From Methylophilaceae bacterium (lineage in GTDB: Bacteria; Pseudomonadota; Gammaproteobacteria; Burkholderiales; Methylophilaceae): 42,013 nt of DNA. Below the pieces are notes generated by a model that was given only the letters and a program-made list of their open reading frames with translations, had not been told where the DNA came from and ran no database searches. The stretch is from the NCBI GenBank assembly GCA_011391175.1, contig JAABQZ010000009.1, positions 1 through 42,013 of the forward strand, written 5' to 3'. The position numbers and the translations under genes are program-made. This document shows positions 1 to 8,586 of this stretch, piece by piece. Position 1 is the stretch's first letter. Every line of letters begins with the position of its first letter.

Positions 1-1
1 A

Positions 2-691
2 AAAAATTACGCAGGCGACGTGATGAATTTTGAAATGGCCTGCGAAATGTTAGCGTTTGAAAACGCCACCGTTTTAACCTCGGACGACTGCGCAGTCATC
101 AACAGTACCTACACCACGGGTCGTCGTGGTGTGACTGGCACGGTGATTGTAGAAAAATGCGTGGGTAGTTTGGCCGAAACTGGTGCCAGCTTACAAGCTT
201 GCAAAGCGCTTGGTGATAAAGTGAATACGCGTATTTCTTCTATTGGCGTGGCTTTAACCAGTTGCACCGTGCCAGCCGCAGGACGCCCAACTTTTGATAT
301 TAGTGACACTGAAATTGAGATGGGCGTGGGCATTCATGGTGAGCCTGGCCGCAAGCGCGAAGCCATGCGCGAGGCAGACGCTATTGTAAAAGACATGGTT
401 GACGCGATTTTGGCTGATTTTAAGGCGAGAAATATCGATACAAATAGCGAAGTTTTATTGCTGATCAATGGCTTTGGCGCCACGCCGCTGATGGAGCTGT
501 ATTTAATTTTCAACAGCGCAGCTAAATTACTGGACGAAACTGGTCTAAAAATTACACGTAGCTTAGTCGGTAATTACACCACTGCCATTGATATGGTAGG
601 CGCATCCATCACCGTGTGTTTGCTTGATGATGAAATTAAACAACATTGGGATAGCCCCGTACATACTGCAGCCTTGCGCTGGGGCTGCTAA
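2..691 (+). CDS. dhaK: Dihydroxyacetone kinase subunit DhaK, C-terminal part (5' end outside window)
   Basis: Frame is open from base 2 (KNYAGDVMNFEMA), upstream of the listed GTG at 20. DhaK motifs: KNYxGDVMNFEMA, MGVGIHGEPG with the substrate-binding His, LLINGFGATPLMELYL. Stop TAA at 689-691. Confidence 0.93.
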   Translation, partial: KNYAGDVMNFEMACEMLAFENATVLTSDDCAVINSTYTTGRRGVTGTVIVEKCVGSLAETGASLQACKALGDKVNTRISSIGVALTSCTVPAAGRPTFDISDTEIEMGVGIHGEPGRKREAMREADAIVKDMVDAILADFKARNIDTNSEVLLLINGFGATPLMELYLIFNSAAKLLDETGLKITRSLVGNYTTAIDMVGASITVCLLDDEIKQHWDSPVHTAALRWGC

Positions 692-755
692 ATTCATAAG
701 CAAGCTTGTGGCTTGCGCATGTTATTCTGTTGGCTTTTAAAACTAAAGCCCAGCC

Positions 756-2495
756 ATGACTGCCACCAATATCACTGAAACGTTTATACCAAGCAAAGAC
801 GCCTCACTCGAATCTTCCATCGCCACGCTACAAGCCAAATTATTGGCGCTGAATATTCATACAGAAGAAAAGTCTTGGCTAAATGAAATTGAGGGCATTT
901 GGTCGGTGCATGTCATTGATAAAGACTGTCCACGCTTATTCACCAACGGCAAAGGCGCATCGCAACTGGCCGCTAGAGCAAGTGCTCTAGGTGAGTATTT
1001 TGAGCGTTTGAGCACCAATTACTTTTGGACACATTTTTACTTAGGCGACAAAATCGCCAACAATGCCTTTGTGCACTACCCGAATGAGCAATGGATTCCC
1101 CTCAAAAATGACAAATGGCCAAAAGAATTACTCACGCCAGAACTGCAAAAGTTTTATAACCCTGAAGGCACTTGCCCAGCCAGCAATTTGATTGATTTAA
1201 ATTCTGGCAATAAAGCGCGTGGCATTTGCGCAATCCCTTACACCCGTTTGCGTGATGGCAAAAGCGTGCTATTTCCAGTGAATTTAATTGGTAATTTATA
1301 TGTCAGCAACGGCATGAGCGCTGGCAACACAATGATGGAAGCGCGTACGCAAGCATTGGCCGAAATTTTTGAGCGCGATATTAAATACAAAATCATCCGC
1401 GAAGGGATTTGCCTGCCAGATGTGCCTGAAAGTGTATTGAACCGTTACCCACGTATTGCCGCTGGCATCAAAGGCTTGCGCGATGCAGGTTATGGCATTT
1501 TAGTAAAAGACGCCTCACTAAGCGGCCAATATCCAGTCATGAACGTCACCCTACTGCACCCAGAAGACCAAGGTTGCTTTGCAAGCTTTGGCGCACATCC
1601 ACGCTTTGAAGTAGCACTGGAACGTGCATTAACGGAGCTATTGCAAGGCCGTGCTATGGATAGTTTAACAGGCTTTGTGGCACCAGGCTTTGACATGGAA
1701 GAAATCGCTGATTCACAAAACCTAGAAATTCACTTTGTGGATTCCAGCGGCGTGATTAGCTGGGACTTTTTACGCAGCACGCCAGACTACGCATTTGTGG
1801 ATTGGAACTTTGGCAAGACGACGGAAGAAGATTACAACTGGTGCGTCAATACCATTCATAGCAGTGGCCACGATATGTATATTGCCGACTTCACGCATTT
1901 GGGCGTATATGCCTGCCGCATTTTTGTGCCTGGCATGAGTGAGATTTACCCAGTAGAGGAATTGCAATGGGAAAACAACACAGTCGGTAATTTGGTGCGG
2001 CCTTTTGCGCTACGTTTGCCAGAACTAAGCCAAGGGGAATCGGCCGAATTACTAGAAACCTTGCTAGATTTAGAGCTGGCAGATGAATTGCCAGTGACCA
2101 CACTCATCGGCCTATGCCCAGATCCAAACACGACTTGGGTGGATTTACGCGCAGGTGAACTCAAAACGCTTGCCGCGCTTGCTGCTGGTGATACAGATGA
2201 AATTTTAGAAGGCTGCGCTTGGATTGCACAATTCGGTGAATTGCACGAAAAACGTGCCCGTGTCTACCGTTGTATTGACAACATCGTACAAATTAAAGAA
2301 ATGGCCGATTCAGAAGATACGGCTGCATTTGAAGCGAATTTAAGCCTGCTATATGGTGCAGAAACTTTGCAACAGGCGCACAAATTGCTGAACCGTGAAG
2401 AGCAATATTTTGGTTTAGGGTTATTGGGAGCGAATATGGAAGGCAGCGTGATGCACCAGCACTTACTCGAAGCTTATGGTAAGGTTTGGCAGTAA
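756..2495 (+). CDS. ycaO: YcaO-domain protein (E. coli YcaO type, ribosomal protein S12 methylthiotransferase accessory factor family)
   Basis: 579 aa; GASQLAARASALGEYFERLSTNYFW, EARTQALAEIFERDIKYKI and ERALTELLQGR are YcaO ATP-binding motifs; length fits E. coli YcaO. Confidence 0.9.
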   Translation: MTATNITETFIPSKDASLESSIATLQAKLLALNIHTEEKSWLNEIEGIWSVHVIDKDCPRLFTNGKGASQLAARASALGEYFERLSTNYFWTHFYLGDKIANNAFVHYPNEQWIPLKNDKWPKELLTPELQKFYNPEGTCPASNLIDLNSGNKARGICAIPYTRLRDGKSVLFPVNLIGNLYVSNGMSAGNTMMEARTQALAEIFERDIKYKIIREGICLPDVPESVLNRYPRIAAGIKGLRDAGYGILVKDASLSGQYPVMNVTLLHPEDQGCFASFGAHPRFEVALERALTELLQGRAMDSLTGFVAPGFDMEEIADSQNLEIHFVDSSGVISWDFLRSTPDYAFVDWNFGKTTEEDYNWCVNTIHSSGHDMYIADFTHLGVYACRIFVPGMSEIYPVEELQWENNTVGNLVRPFALRLPELSQGESAELLETLLDLELADELPVTTLIGLCPDPNTTWVDLRAGELKTLAALAAGDTDEILEGCAWIAQFGELHEKRARVYRCIDNIVQIKEMADSEDTAAFEANLSLLYGAETLQQAHKLLNREEQYFGLGLLGANMEGSVMHQHLLEAYGKVWQ

Positions 2496-2524
2496 TCAAG
2501 CCATCAGTCTTTGGAGTCGATTTT

Positions 2525-5311
2525 TTAATTAAAAACGTGCTTCCATAAAGATGTTACTGCTTCAATATGCGCGACAACTGAACTAGCTTCTACTTTTGTT
2601 TGCGTTATCCCTTGTAACTTAAGTGCATGTTGCATTTTTCGATATTCTCGATAAGCTATGGCAACTTTTTCAGCGGTCTCAGCTTCAATGATATTGAGTG
2701 TTGCCAGCAGTTTTAATAAAGCGATATTACCGATATTTTGTGTCAGTTGTGGGTGTTGTTCTGCATTTGCTAATACCAAAAATTGCACTAAAAATTCCAC
2801 ATCAATAATGCCACCAGCGCCATTTTTAAGCTCAAACATTTCAGTATCATTTTTACCAGCGCTATTTTTCAAGCTCGTGCTTTGAGCGGCGCGCATTTTT
2901 TCACGCATACCCAGCACTTCAGTTTTCAGCTTTTCCACATCGCGTGTTTGGGTAAGCACTTCGATGCGAATTTGCTCAAAGGCTTTGCCAATCTCACCAT
3001 CACCCGCCACAAACCTTGCCCGCGTAATCGCTTGATGCTCCCACACCCATGCTTTGTTGAGTTGATAATCTCTAAATGCAGCCACCGTGCTGACTAGCAA
3101 CCCACTATTGCCATCTGGGCGCAATTGCAAATCTGTTTCGTATAACAAACCTGCAGAAGTTAAGCTGTTAAACCAGTTATTAATGCGCTGGGCGAAGCGT
3201 GCATAGACCTCGCTCGCTTCAGGTGCATTGTCATCATATAAAAAAATGATATCCAAATCAGAGGCATAGCCAAGCTCTTTGCCACCTAGCTTGCCGTAAC
3301 CTATTACGGCAAATTTTGGTATCTCCATATGTTTACCTTTGATATACGGCCATATCGTTTCTAGGCTGACGCTCAATATTAGCTCGGCTAGTGCGCTTAA
3401 ATAGTCTGAAAGGGTTTCTAGCGCCAATTCATCATTGATATCTTGTGCAGCAAGCCTAAATACACTGGCGTGTTTAAAGTGGCGCATGGTGTCCATTTGT
3501 CGCTCAACATCTCCCTCGAATTCAGCCAATCGTTTCACTAAATCTGCACGCATGGCTGTGAAATCTGGCGCGGCATATAAGGTGCGGGTATCTAAAAGCT
3601 CATCCAGCAAAATGGGATGCTGGGTTAAATAATTGGCTAGCCACGGGCTGCTGCTGCACAATTTAACCACCAAATGCATGGCTTGTGCATGCTCTGCCAG
3701 CAAAGCCAGATAACTGGCACGGCGACAAATGCTTTCTAATAAATCCGTCACCCGCATGAGCGTCACTTCAGGGTTTTGCATGGTGGCTGCAAGTGAAATC
3801 ACATGCGGCATCAGCGCATCAAAGCGCTGGCGACTAAGCTCTGGCAACTGCAAATAGCGGTTAGCTTGATGCAAGGCATTGAGTCGACGATAGGTTTCTT
3901 GCGCGTCTGAATAGCCCAACTTTTGCAGCGCTTGCTCGGCGCCAGACATGGTTAATAGCCCATTCCAAACAGATTTTTCAGCCTCTAAGCAATCTCTGCT
4001 AGCTTGTTGACTGGTATTGGCGTCTGTGAAAGTTGCATCAAAATGCTGTTGCACGTTTTGTCTGTAGCTATTTAACTTGGTTAAAAACGCATCCCAGTCT
4101 GCAAAGTGCATGGCTTTTGCAATACGCGACTTTGCCTCATCGGACTTTGGCAACTCTTGGGTTTGCGCGTCATCTACGTACATCAACCTGTGTTCTAAAT
4201 TACGCAGAAATACATAAGCCTCGCTTAACTCGCTCACCATTTTTTCAGGCAACAACCCTTTGTCTTTTAATAGTGCTAACACAGCGAGGGTTGGCTTAAT
4301 CTGCAAGCTGGTGTCACGCCCGCCACGCATCAACTGAAATACTTGCGCGATAAACTCGATTTCACGAATCCCACCGCGCCCCAATTTAATATTATCGGTT
4401 TGGCCTTTTTGCAATACATCACGGTGAATCTGCAGTTTCAGCTCGCGCATACTCGCTAGCGCGTTGTAATCTAAATATTTTCTGAAAATAAATGGCCTGA
4501 GAAGCTCATGGATATTGGCTCCCAGGCCAGTGCCTGATTTATTATTTTGCGCATTGCTTTCTGGGCAAACGACACGTCCTTTTATCCAAGCGTAACGCTC
4601 CCATTCGCGCCCTTGATTTTGATAGTACTCCTCTAAGGCATCCACACTAGAAACCAATACGCCCTCGCTTCCAAACGGCCGTAGCCGCATATCAACGCGA
4701 AACACAAAACCGTCTTCAGTGACTTCGTCTAAGGCAGAAATCACTTTTTTGCCTAATTTAGTGAAGAAATCCTGATTACTTAAACCCTGTGTCGTTTCGC
4801 CCTCTTCTTCATACGCAAAAATCAAATCGATGTCAGAAGAGACGTTTAACTCGCCACCACCCAATTTACCCATACCAACGACAATCAAGCGCTGAAGCTC
4901 ACCGCTTTTGTTCACAGGCTTGCCGTGCAAGGTTTCTAGCCATGTTTGATGGTATTGGGTGGCGGTGTTTAAGCTAATTTCAGCTAACTGTGTGGTGGTT
5001 TGCAACACCTCTTGCAAATCTGCCAAGCCGTTTAAATCACGATAAATCGTCCTTAGAATAACGCGCTGACGTAATTGACGCAGTGCCTTTTTAAGAGCCT
5101 TCTCATCGACTATATTTGCCGCCTCTAAAAATTGTTGCATTTCTGCAATGACATAGGCTTGTTGATGATTTTGTAGCAAATCATTTAACAAATCCGCATC
5201 TTTTGACAACAATCGTGCGGAGAATAAACTGCATTCTTGCAAGCGCTGAATGGCCGCCGAGAAACTAGCGTTGACGTGGTTTTGAGCCAATAAATTATCC
5301 TGTGTAAGCAT
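2525..5311 (-). CDS. glnE: Bifunctional glutamine synthetase adenylyltransferase/adenylyl-removing enzyme
   Basis: 928 aa with two nucleotidyltransferase motifs (GMGKLGGGELNVSSDIDLIFAYEEEG and GYGKLGGKELGYASDLDIIFLYDD) plus GRGGIREIEFIAQVFQL and GAGGIIDVEFLVQFLVL. Confidence 0.97.
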   Translation of the reverse strand: MLTQDNLLAQNHVNASFSAAIQRLQECSLFSARLLSKDADLLNDLLQNHQQAYVIAEMQQFLEAANIVDEKALKKALRQLRQRVILRTIYRDLNGLADLQEVLQTTTQLAEISLNTATQYHQTWLETLHGKPVNKSGELQRLIVVGMGKLGGGELNVSSDIDLIFAYEEEGETTQGLSNQDFFTKLGKKVISALDEVTEDGFVFRVDMRLRPFGSEGVLVSSVDALEEYYQNQGREWERYAWIKGRVVCPESNAQNNKSGTGLGANIHELLRPFIFRKYLDYNALASMRELKLQIHRDVLQKGQTDNIKLGRGGIREIEFIAQVFQLMRGGRDTSLQIKPTLAVLALLKDKGLLPEKMVSELSEAYVFLRNLEHRLMYVDDAQTQELPKSDEAKSRIAKAMHFADWDAFLTKLNSYRQNVQQHFDATFTDANTSQQASRDCLEAEKSVWNGLLTMSGAEQALQKLGYSDAQETYRRLNALHQANRYLQLPELSRQRFDALMPHVISLAATMQNPEVTLMRVTDLLESICRRASYLALLAEHAQAMHLVVKLCSSSPWLANYLTQHPILLDELLDTRTLYAAPDFTAMRADLVKRLAEFEGDVERQMDTMRHFKHASVFRLAAQDINDELALETLSDYLSALAELILSVSLETIWPYIKGKHMEIPKFAVIGYGKLGGKELGYASDLDIIFLYDDNAPEASEVYARFAQRINNWFNSLTSAGLLYETDLQLRPDGNSGLLVSTVAAFRDYQLNKAWVWEHQAITRARFVAGDGEIGKAFEQIRIEVLTQTRDVEKLKTEVLGMREKMRAAQSTSLKNSAGKNDTEMFELKNGAGGIIDVEFLVQFLVLANAEQHPQLTQNIGNIALLKLLATLNIIEAETAEKVAIAYREYRKMQHALKLQGITQTKVEASSVVAHIEAVTSLWKHVFN

Positions 5312-5395
5312 TGATTTTTTAAGGTAATATGACGTTTAACAGCATAGTTATATTATGTGTTACATCTTACCTTAAACATTATTATAAAAAGTAGA

Positions 5396-5413
5396 TGTCA
5401 TTGATAAATGACA
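5396..5413. promoter_or_regulatory. Perfect palindrome TGTCATT-GATA-AATGACA, candidate operator upstream of acs
   Basis: 7-bp perfect arms with 4-nt spacer, 19 nt before the ATG at 5433, in the glnE/acs divergent intergenic region. Confidence 0.45.
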
Positions 5414-5432
5414 AATTTGGGAGTTGAGTTGC

Positions 5433-7421
5433 ATGGCTATTGAATCTGTTTTAACCGAAAATCGACTATTTCATCCAAGTGAGGCATTTAAAGCACAAGC
5501 CAATGTATCTGGCTTAGATGCTTACAACGCGCTTTGTGCAGAAGCCGAGGCGGATTACGAAGGTTTTTGGGCAAAATTAGCGCGCGAATTATTGGTTTGG
5601 CATAAACCTTTCACCAAAACACTCAACGAGTCACAAGCCCCATTCTACAAATGGTTTGAAGATGGCGAGTTGAATGTTTCAGCCAATTGCTTAGATAAAC
5701 ATTTAGCGACTATTCCTAATAAAACTGCCATTATTTTTGAGGCAGATAACGGCGATACAAAGACAGTCACCTACAAAGAGTTGTATCACCAAGTGTGCCA
5801 ATTTGCTAACGGTTTAAAAACACTGAACTTGCCACTTGGTGCGCGCGTTATTATCTATTTGCCTATGGGTATTGAGGCGATAGTTGCCATGCAAGCCTGC
5901 GCGCGCTTAGGCTTAACGCACTCTGTAGTTTTTGGTGGCTTTTCGGCCAAAAGCTTGAATGAGCGCATGATTGATGCGGGTGCGGTGGTGATTATTACAT
6001 CTGATGGTCAGTATCGTGGCGGCAAAACATTGCCATTAAAGGCAGCGGTGGATGAAGGTATTGCTCAAGCCAAAAGTGAACATGGCTGGGATGGCATTCA
6101 AAAAGTGGTTGTGCTGAAAAAAACAGGCCAAGACGTCGCATGGAACACAAGAGATATCTGGTGGACCGACTTAATTGCAGGTGAACCTGATACTTGCGAG
6201 CCTGTGATGGTGAATGCAGAGCATCCGCTATTTTTACTTTATACCAGCGGCTCAACAGGCAAACCAAAAGGCGTGCAACATAGTTCAGCTGGTTATTTGT
6301 TGCATACCATGAACACCATGCGCTGGACATTTGATGTAAAACCAAGCGATGTATATTGGTGTACGGCCGATGTGGGCTGGATCACTGGCCACAGCTATGT
6401 GACTTATGGCCCATTGGCGATGGGTGCAACACAAGTGGTGTTTGAGGGCATCCCAACTTACCCCAACGCTGGGCGCTTTTGGCAGATGATTGAAAAACAC
6501 AAAGTATCCATTTTTTATACTGCGCCCACTGCCATTCGCTCACTTATTAAGTCTAGTGAAACTGACGCAAGCACACACCCAAAACAGTATAATTTAAGCA
6601 GCTTGCGTTTACTTGGTACAGTGGGAGAACCGATTAATCCAGAAGCTTGGATGTGGTATTTTGAGCAAGTCGGCGGTAGCCGCTGCCCAATTGCCGATAC
6701 GTTTTGGCAAACCGAAACGGGCGGCCATGTCATCACACCGTTACCTGGTGTGCACGCCTTAACACCAGGCTCATGTACCATGCCGTTCCCGGGCATTGCC
6801 ATTGATGTGGTAGACGAAACTGGCAAAGATTTACCGTGGGGCACGGGCGGCTTATTAGTGATTAAAAAGCCATGGCCGTCGATGATACGTAATATCTATA
6901 ATGACCCAGAGCGCTTTAAAACCAGCTATTACCCAGCAGATTTAGGTGGCAAATTATATCTTGCAGGTGATGGCGCAGTGCGCGATGCCAGCACAGGCAA
7001 CTTCACCATCATGGGCCGCATTGATGACGTGTTGAATGTATCTGGTCACCGCTTAGGTACAATGGAAATTGAATCAGCCTTGGTTTCAAATCATCTGGTA
7101 GCGGAAGCCGCAGTAGTCGGTAAACCGCATGATATCAAAGGCGAATCCATCGTTGCTTATGTCGTTTTAAAAGGCGCTAGACCTACTGGTGAAGACGCGA
7201 AAAAAATCGTCGAAAATTTGCGCAACTGGGTAGGTAAAGAAATCGGCCCTATCGCCAAGCCAGATGAAATTAGGTTTGGCGACAACTTGCCAAAAACACG
7301 TAGTGGCAAAATTATGCGTAGGCTATTACGTAGCTTGGCAAAAGGCGAAGAAATCACCAGTGACATTTCCACGCTGGATAACCCTGCAATTTTAGAGCAG
7401 TTGAAGGAAGTGGTGCGATAG
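5433..7421 (+). CDS. acs: Acetyl-CoA synthetase (AMP-forming acyl-CoA synthetase)
   Basis: [78 protein letters not shown] and C-terminal [17 protein letters not shown] at 5433 preferred over the TTG at 5424 in the ORF track. Confidence 0.92.
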   Translation: MAIESVLTENRLFHPSEAFKAQANVSGLDAYNALCAEAEADYEGFWAKLARELLVWHKPFTKTLNESQAPFYKWFEDGELNVSANCLDKHLATIPNKTAIIFEADNGDTKTVTYKELYHQVCQFANGLKTLNLPLGARVIIYLPMGIEAIVAMQACARLGLTHSVVFGGFSAKSLNERMIDAGAVVIITSDGQYRGGKTLPLKAAVDEGIAQAKSEHGWDGIQKVVVLKKTGQDVAWNTRDIWWTDLIAGEPDTCEPVMVNAEHPLFLLYTSGSTGKPKGVQHSSAGYLLHTMNTMRWTFDVKPSDVYWCTADVGWITGHSYVTYGPLAMGATQVVFEGIPTYPNAGRFWQMIEKHKVSIFYTAPTAIRSLIKSSETDASTHPKQYNLSSLRLLGTVGEPINPEAWMWYFEQVGGSRCPIADTFWQTETGGHVITPLPGVHALTPGSCTMPFPGIAIDVVDETGKDLPWGTGGLLVIKKPWPSMIRNIYNDPERFKTSYYPADLGGKLYLAGDGAVRDASTGNFTIMGRIDDVLNVSGHRLGTMEIESALVSNHLVAEAAVVGKPHDIKGESIVAYVVLKGARPTGEDAKKIVENLRNWVGKEIGPIAKPDEIRFGDNLPKTRSGKIMRRLLRSLAKGEEITSDISTLDNPAILEQLKEVVR

Positions 7422-7485
7422 GCAGTGGGAAGAGTTCCGATATAAGCGATCATTGTGACCGCAATTTATTTAACATCTGAAAAAC

Positions 7486-8118
7486 ATGCCAACAATTCTC
7501 ATTAAATATCGAGATGGAAGTGGAGAAATAACCGAACGTAAAATTTCTGACTTACGTTTAGAAAACGAAACAACTCTTGATGCTTTTTGTCATCTACGAA
7601 ATGCCCGCCGCCCATTCGTTATAAACCGCATCATTCATGCGATAAACCCCGATACAGGGGAGATACTAAATCCTTACCGTCTCGTCGATGCTGAGGAAAT
7701 CGATACTTCTCAACAAACAATTGATGCTCTAACTTGGCATGCACTACCAGCAATCAAAGCACTTAAATTTTTCATAATGTCAACACGTGGTTTTAGAGAA
7801 CGAGAGCAAAAATATTTCACGGAATTCGTGTTAGACATCTCCGACATAAACTCCTATTCAAACGAAGAGTTAGAGAGTTGGCTTCGCAAACTCTGGTGCG
7901 GAGATTTATACGCCTACAATGACGGGGAGACATCTGAGTACGCAGAAACTCTTCGTAGTATACCTAGTGAACTATTAGATAAATGCAGACAATACGCAAT
8001 GTTTGTAGCGCAAGGAAGTGGACGAAAACCAATTGAGACCGCATGGCTTGAAAGAATTGAAAATGAATTTAGCCATAACCCAATTGTGAAAAAACATATT
8101 CGTCGCGAAATTGAATAA
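7486..8118 (+). CDS. Hypothetical protein; N-terminus resembles a WYL-type domain fused to an unrecognised C-terminal region
   Basis: Intact 210-aa ORF with ATG start. N-terminal ILIKYRDGSGEITERKISDLRLE...LDAFCHLRNARRPFVINRIIHAINPDTGEILNPY resembles the WYL core (Y..G..T.R.I...C.LR..R.F...RI). C-terminal half not recognised. Confidence 0.7.
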   Translation: MPTILIKYRDGSGEITERKISDLRLENETTLDAFCHLRNARRPFVINRIIHAINPDTGEILNPYRLVDAEEIDTSQQTIDALTWHALPAIKALKFFIMSTRGFREREQKYFTEFVLDISDINSYSNEELESWLRKLWCGDLYAYNDGETSEYAETLRSIPSELLDKCRQYAMFVAQGSGRKPIETAWLERIENEFSHNPIVKKHIRREIE

Positions 8119-8204
8119 ATGTAGCATATCTATTTACCCCCTTGCGACACGCCGAGTAGCGCAAACAAGACGGGGGATTTCGACGAGGACTGTTTGAGCT
8201 CCGC

Positions 8205-8229
8205 ACAAGCCTTGATTTGTGAGGCTTGT
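8205..8229. repeat. Hairpin ACAAGCCT-N9-AGGCTTGT
   Basis: Perfect 8-bp inverted repeat. Confidence 0.6.
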
Positions 8230-8231
8230 AA

Positions 8232-8252
8232 GGGCGAGTTCCGCAGTCGCCC
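8232..8252. repeat. Hairpin GGGCGA-N9-TCGCCC
   Basis: Perfect 6-bp inverted repeat 3 nt after the previous hairpin. Confidence 0.5.
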
Positions 8253-8310
8253 GATTTGTTGAGCAACGCAGGGTAGGCGAAGCCCGTGGTGCGGGGTGCC
8301 GTTTTCTTGG

Positions 8311-8345
8311 GTTACTTTCTTTTTAGGCAGTTAAAAGAAAGTGAC
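8311..8345. repeat. Hairpin GTTACTTTCTTTT-TAGGCAGTT-AAAAGAAAGTGAC
   Basis: 13-bp inverted repeat with one mismatch and a 9-nt loop. Confidence 0.65.
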
Positions 8346-8350
8346 TAGGT

Positions 8351-8366
8351 GTCGGGCTACCCCGAC
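8351..8366. repeat. Hairpin GTCGGG-CTAC-CCCGAC
   Basis: Perfect 6-bp arms, 4-nt loop. Confidence 0.5.
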
Positions 8367-8386
8367 AAGGTTCAGCAAGTCACTGG

Positions 8387-8407
8387 ATTCCGTGTCAAGC
8401 ACGGAAT
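8387..8407. repeat. dRS3-like palindrome variant ATTCCGTG-TCAAG-CACGGAAT
   Basis: Perfect 8-bp arms; same GGATTCC...GGAATGAC context as the element at 8502. Confidence 0.6.
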
Positions 8408-8419
8408 GACAGAAAATAT

Positions 8420-8458
8420 ATGCCCTGCAGACCAATATCCATGCGGCTTACAGGCCGA
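8420..8458 (+). repeat. 39-bp dispersed repeat, copy 1
   Basis: ATGCCCTGCAGACCAATATCCATGCGGCTTACAGGCCGA; 32/39 ungapped identity (hand count) to the copy at 21017-21055. Confidence 0.8.
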
Positions 8459-8501
8459 TTATTTTTAATAAAATAAAAAGGCACCTTTAAATTCAAAATG
8501 G

Positions 8502-8521
8502 ATTCCCGCTTGTGCGGGAAT
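8502..8521. repeat. dRS3-type palindrome ATTCCCGC-TTGT-GCGGGAAT
   Basis: 20 bp matching ATTCCC-N8-GGGAAT, the dRS3 consensus described in Neisseria; perfect 8-bp arms. Confidence 0.7.
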
Positions 8522-8586
8522 GACGGGTTTGGAAGTATTTCGGGTAAAATGCGTCTTTCGAATTAATTCAAGATTAAATCTATCTC

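Noticed and set aside
756-2495. YcaO as part of a RiPP (thiazole/oxazole or thioamide) biosynthetic cluster
   Set aside because: Protein fits the E. coli YcaO type and no precursor peptide, E1-like, dehydrogenase or TfuA partner gene is adjacent.
5995-6844. Minus-strand ORFs of 71-116 aa antisense to acs
   Set aside because: Overlapped by the strongly supported acs frame; no motifs.
8069-8266. 65-aa minus-strand ORF (MLNKSGDCGTRPYKPHKS...) in the acs-prfC islet
   Set aside because: Arg/Ser/Pro-rich low-credibility translation of a hairpin-rich repeat; overlaps the end of the plus-strand ORF; no protein-like features.
8119-8586. CRISPR array or tRNA in the hairpin-rich intergenic region
   Set aside because: The hairpins are of different sequences and spacing, not direct repeats with spacers, and no cloverleaf with TTCRA arm was seen.
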